A DNA stretch of 64,000 nucleotides from JAYRSJ01 sp041920215 (GCA_041920215.1 JAYRSJ010000009.1:1-64000); one strand, 5' to 3'. Positions 16,736 to 26,052 are shown, counted from the first letter of the stretch. Notes: a model not told the origin generated them from the sequence alone. Numbers and translations are program-made.

Positions 16736-17326
16736 ATGCTGCGCCGCCTAATTTCGCACGATCGTGCGAAGTGCATCCTGGAGCTGGAGATGCCGGCCCA
16801 TGGGCATGGCCATGGCTGGCGCAGCGATCTGCCGCAGTTCGTGCGGGCGGTCTACGCGGCGGCGGCGCGGCTGGGGCCGGTGCATGGCCTGGTCGCGCAC
16901 TCGATGGGAGCGCTGGCCGCGGCCCATGCGCTGGGCCAGGGCCTGCGAGCCGCGCGCCTGGTAATGCTGGCGCCCTCACCGCCGCCGACCCAGGTGCTGG
17001 GCTGGTTCGGTAGCGTCTTCGGCCTGGGTGCCGCCACCCTGGCGGGCCTGGCCGAGCGGCTGGCGCAGCAGGCCGGCATGCCGTTGGAGGGCTTCGAGCC
17101 CGCCCGGCTGGGCGCGGCGCTGCAGCTGCCGACCCTGGTGGTTCACGACAGCGATGACCGCGTCGCGCCACTGGCCCATGCACAGGCGCTGGCGGCTGCG
17201 ATGCCGCAGGGTCAGCTGCTGCGCAGCAGCGGTCTGGGCCACCGCCGCCTGCTGGGCGATGCCCAGGTGATGCAGGCGGTGAGCCGGCACCTGGGCGGCG
17301 GCGGTGGCGTCCAGATGCGCCCCTGA
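16736..17326 (+). pseudogene. Alpha/beta hydrolase, N-terminally truncated
   Basis: The frame encodes the C-terminal two thirds of an alpha/beta hydrolase: nucleophile elbow AHSMGA, acid residue in HDSDDRVAP and a late histidine in GLGHRRLL, so the catalytic triad is still visible. The usual N-terminal ~100 residues with the HGWGG oxyanion loop are missing. Homology begins abruptly at LEMPAHGHGHG, and the first ~15 residues of the frame run through the palindromic operator, which is not protein-like. The simplest reading is an internal deletion joining the operator/promoter to the middle of the gene. A short active protein from an internal start cannot be excluded. Confidence 0.6.
16753..16770. 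promoter_or_regulatory. Palindromic operator (copy 2)
   Basis: TTCGCACGATCGTGCGAA is a perfect 18-bp palindrome and shares the core TTTCGCACGAnCGTGC with the operator before the TetR gene. It lies at the very beginning of the truncated hydrolase frame. Confidence 0.75.
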
Positions 17327-17596
17327 GGGGTCTTGGCGCTTACTTGCCGCAGCCCAGTTGCAGGATGCGGTTGGTCGTGGCTGGTCCGGTGTTGGTCGGC
17401 GCCCGTCGTTACTGTGTGTAAGTTCGCACAGGCGGCCGGCGCCTAGGGGAGAGTCCCAGCCCTGGGGGCGGGGGCGCTCACTACACTGCGCGTCTTGAAC
17501 TCTTTGGTCTTGGCCGGATAGACATGCGGACGCCAGCTTTGCGCGGCAGATCCCGAGGTATGGTGGCTTTACTCCTACCCCAGTGGCAGGCACGCG

Positions 17597-19699
17597 ATGA
17601 AATCTGAGCGCTCCCTTGTGGAGGCAGCAACGCCAGCAAGCGCGGGACAGCGGTCCCGGGGCCTGGTACTGGGCCTGTGCCTGCTGGGTGCGACCCTGCT
17701 GCCGGCCTGCCAGCCCGGCACGGCACCGCCCGCGCTCGCCAAGAGCGCGGCACCGACCGACGCCGCACTGCTGCAGGCCCTGGATGCGATCGAGCGCATC
17801 GGCCGGGGCCGCCCGCGCGAGCAGGAGCCGACACTGCAGGCGCTGCAGGCGCAGACCCTGCCGGGCAGCATCGAGCGCCTGCTGGTGATCAATCTGCGCG
17901 GCATGATGGCCGCCGCCTTCAACGACGCGCGGCTGCTGCAGCAGCTGCAGGGCGAGCTGAGCGACTGGCCCGGCGCCGCCAGCCAGGCTTCGGCCGAGGT
18001 GGTGGCCGCGGTGCTGCAGGCGCGCTACCACCAGGTCAAGGGCGATCTGCGCCTGGCCCACAAGGCGGTCAGCAGGCTGGCCGACCAGGCCGAGGCCAGC
18101 GTGCCGCCGCGCCTGTGGCTGCGGGTGAATTCGATCTGGGCCAATCTCCAGGCCAATAGCGGCAAGATGGATGCCGCCTTGCTGACCGCACAGAAGGGCC
18201 TGAGCCTGGCCGAGCAGGAGGGCCAGGTCTGGCGCCGTGCGCTGGCCATGTCGGACCTGGCGATGATCCACTGCCGCGCCGAGCAGGCCGAACGCTGCCT
18301 GCAGCTCAATAGCGAGGCGCTGAAGCTGGCACAGGGCGACCCCGATCCGGTCACGCTGAACCTGGTCTGGACGGTGCAGGGCATAGCCCTGTCGGAGCGC
18401 GCCGATGCGGCTGGGGCCGAGCAGGCCTTTGCCAGCGCACTGAACCATGCACGCGAGTCCGGCTCCGATCAGATGCTGGCCCTGGGCCTGGCCAATTACG
18501 CCGACTATTTCCTCAAGCGCGGCAACTTCGCGCGCGCGCTGGAGCTGGCCAGCGAGGCGCTGCCGCTGGCGCGGCGTGCCCAGTACCTGGACGGCGAGGT
18601 CCTGGCCCTGCACAACGCCGGCATCGCCAAGATCGGCCTGAAGCGGGTGGCCGAGGGCCGGCGCGATGCGCGCCAGGCCATCACGCTCGATCTGCAGCAG
18701 GGCTCCATCGCCTACGCGGCCGACGGCCTGCAGGAGCTGGGCCGCTATCTGGAGCGGGCCGGCGATGCGGCCGGCGCGATCGAGGCCTATCACGAGTATC
18801 GCCAGCTGATCGACCAGGTGCTGCGCGACGACACCCGCAAGACGGTGCTGGAGGCGCAGGAGCGCTTTGATGCGGAGCGCCGCGCCAAGGAGATCGCGTT
18901 GCTCAACCAGGCCAACAGCCTGGCCGCCGAGCAGATCCGCAACCGCGATCTGCAGCTGCGCCTGTGGGCCGCACTGGGCGGCTGCGTGCTGCTGTCGGCG
19001 GTGCTGCTGGGCCTGGCCTACCGGCGGGTGCGCCGCACCAATGCCGCGCTGGCCAGCGCCAACGAGACGCTGAAGATCCAGAGCGAGCGCGACCCGTTGA
19101 CCGGCCTGGCCAACCGGCGCTACTTCCAGACCGCGATCCAGCGCCTGGCCGAGGGCGACAAGCTGGCGGCCACCGTCTATCTGATCGACATCGACCTGTT
19201 CAAGCGCATCAACGACCAATGGGGCCATGCCGCCGGCGACTCGGTGCTGATCGAGGTGGCCGCGCGTCTGCGCCAGGCCCTGCGCGACGACGATCTGGTG
19301 GTGCGCTGGGGCGGCGAGGAGTTTCTCATCGTCGTGCCGCCGCGCTCCATCGAGGACGCGCGCGCCCTGGCCCAGCGTCTGCTGGACATCATCGGCGCCC
19401 GCCCGGTGCCGCACGGCGACCAGCAGATTCCCGTCACCGCGTCCATAGGCTTTGCCGGACTGCCGGTGGCGCCGCATGGACTGGCCCTGGGCTGGGAGCG
19501 CGCCATCGATCTGGTCGACACGGTGATGTACTTGGCCAAGGCCCAGGGTCGCAACAAGGCCTACGGGGTCGAGCACCTGGACGCACATGACGAGGCCGGC
19601 CTTGAGATCCTGCTCAAATCGCTGGAGGCCGCCTGGCGCGAAGGGCGGGTGGGACTCACCGCGGTGCAGGGTCCAGAGCCCCAGGGGGGGCAGCCATGA
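17597..19699 (+). CDS. TPR-containing diguanylate cyclase (GGDEF), copy 1
   Basis: Predicted membrane-anchored enzyme making cyclic di-GMP, 700 residues. The N-terminus has a hydrophobic export segment with a possible lipobox (LLPAC, about 36-40). Residues about 50-440 are helical tetratricopeptide-like repeats facing the periplasm, followed by a transmembrane helix near 460-478, a short coiled linker and a GGDEF domain beginning at SERDPLTGLANRR. The active-site motif is GGEEF, preceded at the proper distance by RDDD, the RxxD inhibitory site. It overlaps the next gene by four bases (ATGA). Start at the ATG at 17597; no obvious Shine-Dalgarno sequence. Confidence 0.9.
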   Translation: MKSERSLVEAATPASAGQRSRGLVLGLCLLGATLLPACQPGTAPPALAKSAAPTDAALLQALDAIERIGRGRPREQEPTLQALQAQTLPGSIERLLVINLRGMMAAAFNDARLLQQLQGELSDWPGAASQASAEVVAAVLQARYHQVKGDLRLAHKAVSRLADQAEASVPPRLWLRVNSIWANLQANSGKMDAALLTAQKGLSLAEQEGQVWRRALAMSDLAMIHCRAEQAERCLQLNSEALKLAQGDPDPVTLNLVWTVQGIALSERADAAGAEQAFASALNHARESGSDQMLALGLANYADYFLKRGNFARALELASEALPLARRAQYLDGEVLALHNAGIAKIGLKRVAEGRRDARQAITLDLQQGSIAYAADGLQELGRYLERAGDAAGAIEAYHEYRQLIDQVLRDDTRKTVLEAQERFDAERRAKEIALLNQANSLAAEQIRNRDLQLRLWAALGGCVLLSAVLLGLAYRRVRRTNAALASANETLKIQSERDPLTGLANRRYFQTAIQRLAEGDKLAATVYLIDIDLFKRINDQWGHAAGDSVLIEVAARLRQALRDDDLVVRWGGEEFLIVVPPRSIEDARALAQRLLDIIGARPVPHGDQQIPVTASIGFAGLPVAPHGLALGWERAIDLVDTVMYLAKAQGRNKAYGVEHLDAHDEAGLEILLKSLEAAWREGRVGLTAVQGPEPQGGQP

Positions 19700-21708
19700 G
19701 ACTGCAGGCGCTGCTTGCTAACGCGATAGTGGCTGGCCTGTTGCTGGGCGCTGCCGACAGGACTGGCGCCCAGGACGCCAAGGGGCAGGCGCTGGATCAG
19801 CTGCTCGACCAGCTGCTCGTGCAGGCCCATGAGCAGCCGGCCGCGGCCCTGGCGGCGCTGCGCGCCCTGCCGGCCGCGCAGCGCGAGAGCACAGCCGGCC
19901 GCACGGCTGAGGGGCGTATGCTGATCGCGGCCGGCGCCCTCGACGAGGCTTTGGCGGTGAATGAGGTGCTGAAGGGTCTCCCGGGTGGCGCTGCCGCAGC
20001 GCTGGTGCTGGAGGCCCTGGTGCTGGATGGCCGTGGGCAGAACATCGAGGCCCTGGCGCTCGCGCAGCAGGCCCGGCGCCTGCTGGAGCCGGCCTGCGCC
20101 CGGGGCAGCGATGCGGCGCCGGGCCTGCCGGCCGGCTGCGATCACCGCAGCCTCTGGCAGGTGCACCGCATGCAGTCATGGGCCTCCTTCTCCGAAGGGG
20201 CGTTTGCCGAAGCGGCGACCGAGGCGCGCCAGGCCCTGGGCCTGGCCGAGGCGGCCGGGGACCGGCGGCTGGCCGCGCTGAGCATGGGTGGTCTGGCGAT
20301 GCTGAGCCAGCAGATGGATCAGCCCCAGGAGGCGCGCCGCCTGATTGCCGCCGCGCTCGGCCTGGCCGAGGGCGACCCGCTGCTGCTCTCCGAAATCAAG
20401 GAGTATGAAGCACGCGTGGCGGTGCGGCGCGGCGATCTGCTGACCCAGCAGCGCAGCTACGAGGAGGCTCTGGCGCTGGCTCGCGCGGCGGGTGCGGTGC
20501 GCCAGGCGGCAGGCGTGCTGATCAGCCTGACCGATCTGCATATGCACGCCGGTCGCCCGGCCGAAGCGCTGAAGCTGGCGCGCGAGGCCCTGCCGGTGGT
20601 GCAGCGCTTCAAGGACAGCAGCTCGGAGAGCACGCTGCGACACAATATGGGCGTGTCGCTGATACGGCTCAGGCAGCTCGATGCCGCACGCCGCGAGCTG
20701 GCCCGTTCACAGGCGCTGGAGGGTGACCGCATAGGCCCGGCCCGCCGGGCGGTGCGGCTGCGCGAGATCGGCGACGCCTGGGCGGCGGCCGGCGAAGCCC
20801 GCGAGGCCCTGCGGGTCTTCCACGAGGAGCGCGAACTCACTGCGGCCATCCATGCGCGCAACCAGGCTTCGCAGCTGGCCGAGCTGCGCCAGCGCTATGA
20901 CAGCGAGGGCGAGCAGCGCGACCTGGAACTGCTGACCCGCGAGCGCAGTCTCAAGGACCAGCAGCTGGCCAACCGCGAGCTGGCGCGCAGTGTGGGCATC
21001 GCATTGGCGGTGCTGCTGAGCCTGTCCGTGGTGCTGGTCGTGCTGATGTTGCAGCGGGTGCGGCGTGCCAACCAGCGCCTCAAGGCCAAGCAGCAGCTGC
21101 TGCGCGCCCAGAGCGAGCGTGACCCGCTGACCGATCTGGCCAACCGGCGCCATTTCCTCGCTGTGATGGAGCGGCATGCCCAGGACTGTTTCGATGGCGC
21201 CCTGATGATGGTGGACATCGATCACTTCAAGCATGTCAACGACCGCCACGGCCATGCCGCCGGCGATACGGTGATCTGCGAGGTGGCAAGGCGCATCAGC
21301 GATGCGGTGCGCCAGGAGGACCTGGTGGTGCGCTGGGGCGGCGAGGAGTTCCTCGTGTATGCGCCCAAGGTGGGTGCCGAGCCGCTGCAGCAGCTGGCCG
21401 AGCGCGTGCTGCTGAGCGTGGGCCGCGAGCCGGTGCGCACCGAAGCCGGCGCGCTGCGCATCACCGTGTCGATAGGCTTTGCGCATTTCCCGCTGCCGCC
21501 CACCCGCCTGCCGCTGCACTGGGAACGGGCCGTCAACTGGGCCGATATGGCGCTCTACACCGCCAAGGCCCAGGGCCGCAACCGGGCGGTCGGCATCGCG
21601 ACGGTGGATGCGGCCGATACCGAGGTGCTGACCCAGATCGAGGCCAACTTCGATGCCGCCTGCAATTCGCAGCGGGTCACGCTGAAGCACATCCTGGGAC
21701 CGGGGTGA
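19696..21708 (+). CDS. TPR-containing diguanylate cyclase (GGDEF), copy 2
   Basis: Paralogue of the preceding gene with the same architecture over 670 residues: signal peptide (about 1-25, ending TGAQ), tetratricopeptide-like periplasmic region, transmembrane helix near 435-452, and a GGDEF domain starting SERDPLTDLANRR. The catalytic motif is GGEEF and the RxxD site is RQED, so both copies look catalytically competent and product-inhibited. Its ATG sits inside the stop region of copy 1, indicating translational coupling and a tandem duplication. Unlike copy 1 the leader has a normal Sec cleavage site rather than a cysteine. Confidence 0.9.
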   Translation: MRLQALLANAIVAGLLLGAADRTGAQDAKGQALDQLLDQLLVQAHEQPAAALAALRALPAAQRESTAGRTAEGRMLIAAGALDEALAVNEVLKGLPGGAAAALVLEALVLDGRGQNIEALALAQQARRLLEPACARGSDAAPGLPAGCDHRSLWQVHRMQSWASFSEGAFAEAATEARQALGLAEAAGDRRLAALSMGGLAMLSQQMDQPQEARRLIAAALGLAEGDPLLLSEIKEYEARVAVRRGDLLTQQRSYEEALALARAAGAVRQAAGVLISLTDLHMHAGRPAEALKLAREALPVVQRFKDSSSESTLRHNMGVSLIRLRQLDAARRELARSQALEGDRIGPARRAVRLREIGDAWAAAGEAREALRVFHEERELTAAIHARNQASQLAELRQRYDSEGEQRDLELLTRERSLKDQQLANRELARSVGIALAVLLSLSVVLVVLMLQRVRRANQRLKAKQQLLRAQSERDPLTDLANRRHFLAVMERHAQDCFDGALMMVDIDHFKHVNDRHGHAAGDTVICEVARRISDAVRQEDLVVRWGGEEFLVYAPKVGAEPLQQLAERVLLSVGREPVRTEAGALRITVSIGFAHFPLPPTRLPLHWERAVNWADMALYTAKAQGRNRAVGIATVDAADTEVLTQIEANFDAACNSQRVTLKHILGPG

Positions 21709-21735
21709 GGGGCGACGGCGGCTGCCGCACCCGTC

Positions 21736-22221
21736 TTACTCGGCCCGCCAGTCTCCGCTCTTGCCGCCCTGCTTGGCCAGCACCCGGATGTTCTCCATCA
21801 CCATGCCGCGATCGGCGGCCTTGCACATATCGTAGATGGTCAGCAGGCCGATCTGCACCGCGGTCAGCGCCTCCATCTCGACGCCGGTGCGGCCGAAGGT
21901 CTCGACCTGCGCGCTGCAGATCACGGCCGAGCTGGCAGGCTCGATCTCGATCTCGAACTCCACCGCCACCCGGGTGATGGGCAGCGGGTGGCAGAGCGGG
22001 ATCAGGTCGGCGCAGCGCTTGGCACCCTGGATGGCGGCGATGCGGGCGATGCCCAGCACATCGCCCTTCTTGGCCGTGCCGCTGCTGATCAGGGCCAGCG
22101 TGGCGGGCAGCATGCGGATGCGGCCGCTGGCGCGGGCGATGCGGTGGGTCTCGGCCTTGGCCGCCACATCGACCATATGGGCCTGTCCCTGGGCGTCGAA
22201 GTGGGTCAGAGGGGAAGTCAT
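21736..22221 (-). CDS. moaC: Cyclic pyranopterin monophosphate synthase MoaC
   Basis: Second step of molybdenum cofactor biosynthesis: converts the cyclic GTP derivative made by MoaA to cyclic pyranopterin monophosphate. 161 residues, normal length. Conserved motifs: MVDVAAK near the N-terminus, LIPLCHPL (His about 78), and DMCKAADRGM with the catalytic Asp and Lys (about 131 and 134), then GGKSG near the end. The ATG at 22221 matches the family start (short extension before FDAQGQAHMVDV). It is alone here; no other molybdopterin genes are in the window. It is convergent with the upstream GGDEF gene and divergent from the M48 protease gene. Confidence 0.96.
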   Translation of the reverse strand: MTSPLTHFDAQGQAHMVDVAAKAETHRIARASGRIRMLPATLALISSGTAKKGDVLGIARIAAIQGAKRCADLIPLCHPLPITRVAVEFEIEIEPASSAVICSAQVETFGRTGVEMEALTAVQIGLLTIYDMCKAADRGMVMENIRVLAKQGGKSGDWRAE

Positions 22222-22291
22222 GCGCGGGCGGCAACAAAGCGGAAACCTTGGGTCTGCCATGATAGGGCCTGTTATGCCATGAGTTCCTGCG

Positions 22292-23896
22292 ATGAATCGT
22301 GCTCCTCTACGCCTTTCGGCCCTCGTGCTGGCGCTGTGCCTCAGCGCTGCGCCGCAGGCCCAGGTCAATCTGCCCACGCTGGGCGATTCGGTGTCGGCCG
22401 AGGTCGACATCGGCGACGAGCGCAGCCTGGGCGACCAGATCATGCGCCAGATCCGGCTGGACCCCGACTATCTCGACGACCCGCTGCTGCTGGAGTATGT
22501 GCAGGGCATCTGGAACCCGCTGGTGGCCTCAGCCAAGACCCTGGGCCATATCGGCCCCGATACCGAACAGCGCTTTGCCTGGGATACTTTTCTGGTGCGC
22601 GACCGCAGCGTCAATGCCTTTGCGCTGCCGGGCGGCTTCGTCGGCGTGCATCTGGGCCTGATCGCGGTGACCACCGCGCGCGACGAGCTGGCCTCGGTGA
22701 TGGGGCATGAGCTTTCGCACATCACCCAGCGTCATATTGCCCGTCGCCTGATCGGTGATTCGCGCAACAGCTTGCTCGCCACGGCTGGCATGGTGCTGGG
22801 CATGATCGCGGCCACCCGTGCCGGCAGCGCCGACATGGCCAATGCCGCCATCGTCGGCAGCCAGGCGGCGGCGGCGCAGGCCTCGCTGAATTTCTCGCGC
22901 GATATGGAGCGCGAGGCCGACCGGGTGGGTTTCCAGCTGCTGGAGCATGCCGGCTTCCAGGGTTCGGGCATGGCCGCGATGTTCGAGCGCATGGAGCAGG
23001 CCTACAGCCTGATGGATTCGGGCAACTATCCCTATCTGCGCTCCCACCCGCTGACCAGCGAACGCATCGGTGACGCGCGCGCTCGGCTGGGTGCGGCCGG
23101 ATGGCAACGGCCACCCAGCCAGGCCGAGCACATCCTGATGGCGGCCCGCTCGCGGGTGCTGATGGATGCCCGGGCCGAGACCCTGGCCAAGCTGCAGGGC
23201 CTGGACGCCGGCGCGCGCAAGGGCCAGACCGGCGCCGACGGGCTGGAGCAGCTGGGCGCCTACTACACCAGCGCGCTGGCCTCGCTGCAGCTGCGCGACT
23301 TCGGCCGCGCCGAGCAGGCGCTGCGCCAGACCGAGCATCTGCTGGGTCTGATGGGACCGGAACATCGCTCGCAGCGCGCGCTGGCGCTGCTGCGCGCCGA
23401 GCTGGCGCTGGCCCGCGGCGCGGTGACCGACGGCGTCGCGGCGCTGGCGCCGCTGGCCGCCGACCACAGCCGGCCCCTGCTGATGATGCGCGCCCGGCTG
23501 GGCCTGGCCGCGCCCGCGGCCGAGGCGGCCCGTGTGGCCGCCGAGACGCTGCAAACTCATGTCAGCCTGCAGCCGCGCGATGCGGCAGCCTGGGCGCTGC
23601 TGGCCCAGCTGTGGGAGCGCCTGGGTCAGCCGCTGCGCTCGGTGCGCGCGCTGGGCGAGACGCGGGCCGCGGTGGGCGACCTCAATGGCGCGATCGACCG
23701 CCTGCGCTCGGGCCTCAATATGGCGCGGGCCCGCGGTGCCGATCAGATCGAGGCCGCGGTGATCGACGCCCGCCTGCGCAGCCTGCTTTATGAGCGCCGC
23801 CAGATGCTGGCCGAGATGTACCGCGGCCAGATCCCGCCCGACGCCGAGCTGCCGCGGCTGCAGGCGCAGCCCCTGTCGCCGCGCCTGGGGCGCTGA
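22292..23896 (+). CDS. M48-family zinc metalloprotease with TPR domain (BepA/YfgC-like)
   Basis: Periplasmic protease/chaperone involved in outer-membrane protein quality control in relatives such as BepA. 534 residues; signal peptide about 1-23 (ending PQAQ). The zinc site is HELSH (139-143) with the third ligand in the segment READRVG (about 207-213). The C-terminal half (about 300-510) is helical and TPR-like, with the usual AxAxxxLxRA-type spacing. The gene is divergent from moaC with 70 bases between start codons. The gene symbol is left open because several M48 TPR paralogues exist in these bacteria. Confidence 0.9.
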   Translation: MNRAPLRLSALVLALCLSAAPQAQVNLPTLGDSVSAEVDIGDERSLGDQIMRQIRLDPDYLDDPLLLEYVQGIWNPLVASAKTLGHIGPDTEQRFAWDTFLVRDRSVNAFALPGGFVGVHLGLIAVTTARDELASVMGHELSHITQRHIARRLIGDSRNSLLATAGMVLGMIAATRAGSADMANAAIVGSQAAAAQASLNFSRDMEREADRVGFQLLEHAGFQGSGMAAMFERMEQAYSLMDSGNYPYLRSHPLTSERIGDARARLGAAGWQRPPSQAEHILMAARSRVLMDARAETLAKLQGLDAGARKGQTGADGLEQLGAYYTSALASLQLRDFGRAEQALRQTEHLLGLMGPEHRSQRALALLRAELALARGAVTDGVAALAPLAADHSRPLLMMRARLGLAAPAAEAARVAAETLQTHVSLQPRDAAAWALLAQLWERLGQPLRSVRALGETRAAVGDLNGAIDRLRSGLNMARARGADQIEAAVIDARLRSLLYERRQMLAEMYRGQIPPDAELPRLQAQPLSPRLGR

Positions 23897-23904
23897 GCGC
23901 CCGC

Positions 23905-25503
23905 TCAGTGCATCGTCACGCCGCTGGCCTCGGCACAGATGGCCCAGATGCGGATCGCACGGTTGTCGCCGCCGTGGTTGCGCAGATTGCACTGATAGAC
24001 CTGGGTCGAGTAGTCGGGCCGCGGGCCGGCATAGTTGACGTTGATCTCGTCCTGAGCACTGTTGTTGTCGCGGTGGCCGCAGCCGCCGCCGACCAGACGG
24101 GTATTTCCCGGGCAGACGGCCGAGTAGCCGGACCAGGTGTTCCCGGCCAGGGTGTGGGTGTGTGAAACATAGTGCAGATGCACGGGTCCGGCTGGCCCCT
24201 GCGGACCCTGTGGGCCGGCCGGGCCTTGGGCGCCGGTCAGGCCGCGCGGGCCGGTGGCCCCCGTTGCGCCGGTCGCACCGGTAGCCCCCGTGGCTCCGGG
24301 CAAGCCCTGCGGGCCGGGCGGGCCTTGAATGCCCTGGGGGCCTTGAGGCCCGGCGGGCCCCTGATCGGCCAGCGTCAGGTCCAGACGCGCCACATGGGCG
24401 GTCGCGGTGTTCTCCTTGCTGTCCAGAAAGACCACGGCGGCGGGGCTGTTCAGCGCGGGCTGCAGCAGCAGGCCCTGGTTGCTGGCCGGGTTGGCAATCC
24501 AGCCCTTGACCAGGGCGCTGACGTCCAGGCTGACGAACTGCTGGGCCTTGGCCACTGCAAAGCTCTGGCCGCTGCCTGCGCCGCCATGGGCGGGCGCATT
24601 GCCGTGGTTGAGCGTGGCCTCGTCCCAGGCGCTGTTCACCGCTATCAGCTCCAGCTGGCCCGGCGTGCCGACGCGGTTGACATAGAGCAGCAGATTGGCC
24701 TTGAGCAGCTTGCTGGCGCTGGTGCCGGCCGGCAGGCCGCCCAGATCGAAGCGCAGCAGGGCGCTGGCGCCTCCGCCGATATTGAGCGTGGGCAGGGCGC
24801 CGAAGTTCTGTGCCGGCAGAGCGCTGTTGACATGGGCATCGGCCGCCAGCGGTGCGTCCAGGGCCAGGGCCGGCAGGCTCAGGCCCAGCAGCACGGCGCC
24901 GCTGGCCAGGGCGCGGCGGCGTCGGGCGAGCAGCGCGACAGCACCCAAACCGGCCAGCAGCAAGGCCCCGCTGGCGGGCTCGGGCACCGCCTGGGCCTGC
25001 AGCGTGAAGGCCCAGTCAGCGCTGCGCTGGCTGCCATCCACATTGACGAAGCGCCGCGCCAGGCCCAGGTAGTTGAGGCCGGTGTAGTCGGGCTGGCCAG
25101 TCATCAGATAGCCGTCGGCCCAGCTGGGCCCCAGCGGGGTGTTGCCGTCCTGGGACAAGACCAGGCGGTACTGGCCGGCGGGCAGCTGCAGGTCCAGCGC
25201 CGCGTCCCAGCAGAAGCCGCTCACCGGGGCGCCACTCTGGCCGGGTGCGCAGCTCATGCTGCTGCCGCTGGCCAGGCTGAGCAGTTCGCCGCTGCCGGCG
25301 AACAGCGCCAGCACCGGCGCAAAGCCGCCGCTCAGCCAGGAGCTGGTGGCGATGCGCACATCGTCGCTGGCCAGCAGGCTGAACTGGGTGCTGAAGAGCT
25401 GGTCGTCGGCGGCGAAGCTGCCGCTGTAGTTGAGCGTGGCCGCTTGGGCCGGCAGGGCCAGGGCCGTGAGCAGGCCCAGCAGGGGCAGAAATGGACGTTG
25501 CAT
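23905..25503 (-). CDS. Composite surface protein: DVUA0089-like domain, internal PEP-CTERM, DNRLRE domain, collagen-like repeats
   Basis: 532 residues that look like two exported proteins joined in frame. Residues 1-21 are a Sec signal; 22-170 resemble the DVUA0089 family; 173-198 form a complete PEP-CTERM sorting signal (VPEP, a hydrophobic helix, then RRRR). Directly after it, about 199-215, comes a second hydrophobic leader-like stretch ending LALDAPLAADAHVN, and then a DNRLRE domain (about 216-380; LLRFDLGGLPAG, SAWDEATLNHGN, VSLDVSALVKGW). Residues 382-440 are Gly-X-Y repeats and 441-532 a cysteine-containing C-terminal domain. A PEP-CTERM signal should be at the very C-terminus, so its internal position suggests loss of a stop codon between two genes. 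No exosortase gene is present in the window. Confidence 0.8.
   Translation of the reverse strand: MQRPFLPLLGLLTALALPAQAATLNYSGSFAADDQLFSTQFSLLASDDVRIATSSWLSGGFAPVLALFAGSGELLSLASGSSMSCAPGQSGAPVSGFCWDAALDLQLPAGQYRLVLSQDGNTPLGPSWADGYLMTGQPDYTGLNYLGLARRFVNVDGSQRSADWAFTLQAQAVPEPASGALLLAGLGAVALLARRRRALASGAVLLGLSLPALALDAPLAADAHVNSALPAQNFGALPTLNIGGGASALLRFDLGGLPAGTSASKLLKANLLLYVNRVGTPGQLELIAVNSAWDEATLNHGNAPAHGGAGSGQSFAVAKAQQFVSLDVSALVKGWIANPASNQGLLLQPALNSPAAVVFLDSKENTATAHVARLDLTLADQGPAGPQGPQGIQGPPGPQGLPGATGATGATGATGATGPRGLTGAQGPAGPQGPQGPAGPVHLHYVSHTHTLAGNTWSGYSAVCPGNTRLVGGGCGHRDNNSAQDEINVNYAGPRPDYSTQVYQCNLRNHGGDNRAIRIWAICAEASGVTMH
24184..24360 (-). repeat. Collagen-like Gly-X-Y coding repeat
   Basis: Encodes about 20 consecutive Gly-X-Y triplets, including a run of GAT triplets, in the minus-strand surface protein. 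The corresponding DNA is a short-period repeat prone to length change by slippage. Confidence 0.85.
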
Positions 25504-25592
25504 GCGGTTCTCCGTTGCGGGCGCGCCGCCATGGCGCGCGCCTCACTGGATCAAACGCTATTGCAAGCGCCGCAGCGCCACGGTGTTACAAA

Positions 25593-25952
25593 TCAGTCGC
25601 CACGGTTGGCGAACAGGCGCTCGATCACCACATCGATCAGCATGCCGCACAGGCTGTAGATCAGCGAGCCGATCAGGGCGGCCCAGAAGCCGGTGACGGC
25701 CAGGCCCTCCAGCACCGAGGCGGCGGCCCAGAACATCAGCGCGTTGATGATGAAGAGGAACAGGCCCAGGGTCACGACGGTGACCGGCAAGGTCAGCAGC
25801 ACCAGGATGGGCCGCAGCAAGGTGTTCAGCAGGCCCAGCACCAGGGCGGCGATCAGCGCCGAGCCGTAGCTGGTGACGACCACGCCGGGGTAAAGGGCGG
25901 CGACCAGCAGCAGGGCGCCGGCCAGCGCAAACCATCGCGTCAGTGTTTTCAT
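25593..25952 (-). CDS. Phage holin family 4 (YvlD-like) small membrane protein
   Basis: 119 residues with four hydrophobic segments. The central stretch GLLNTLLRPILVLLTLPVTV and the following LGLFLFIINALMFW are hallmarks of the YvlD/holin-4 superfamily, found in many bacterial chromosomes without phage context. Function in the host is unknown. The ATG at 25952 gives the standard N-terminus; the long open frame upstream on this strand crosses the riboswitch and terC and is not coding. It is divergent from the terC leader. Confidence 0.85.
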   Translation of the reverse strand: MKTLTRWFALAGALLLVAALYPGVVVTSYGSALIAALVLGLLNTLLRPILVLLTLPVTVVTLGLFLFIINALMFWAAASVLEGLAVTGFWAALIGSLIYSLCGMLIDVVIERLFANRGD

Positions 25953-26052
25953 GCGGCAAGCATACAAGCGGCCTGTGGACTTGCTCACGCCGGCCGCTGC
26001 GGAATTTCCCCAGGACTTGTCAGGACTTGCGCCTTGTGCACAATCGCGGCTT

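Noticed and set aside
17327..17596. Possible small gene between the hydrolase remnant and the first GGDEF gene
   Set aside because: Only short frames without ribosome sites or recognisable features; treated as intergenic.
24184..24360. Regular repeats that could be mistaken for a repeat array such as CRISPR
   Set aside because: They are the Gly-X-Y codons of a collagen-like segment, nine-base period, with no spacer structure.
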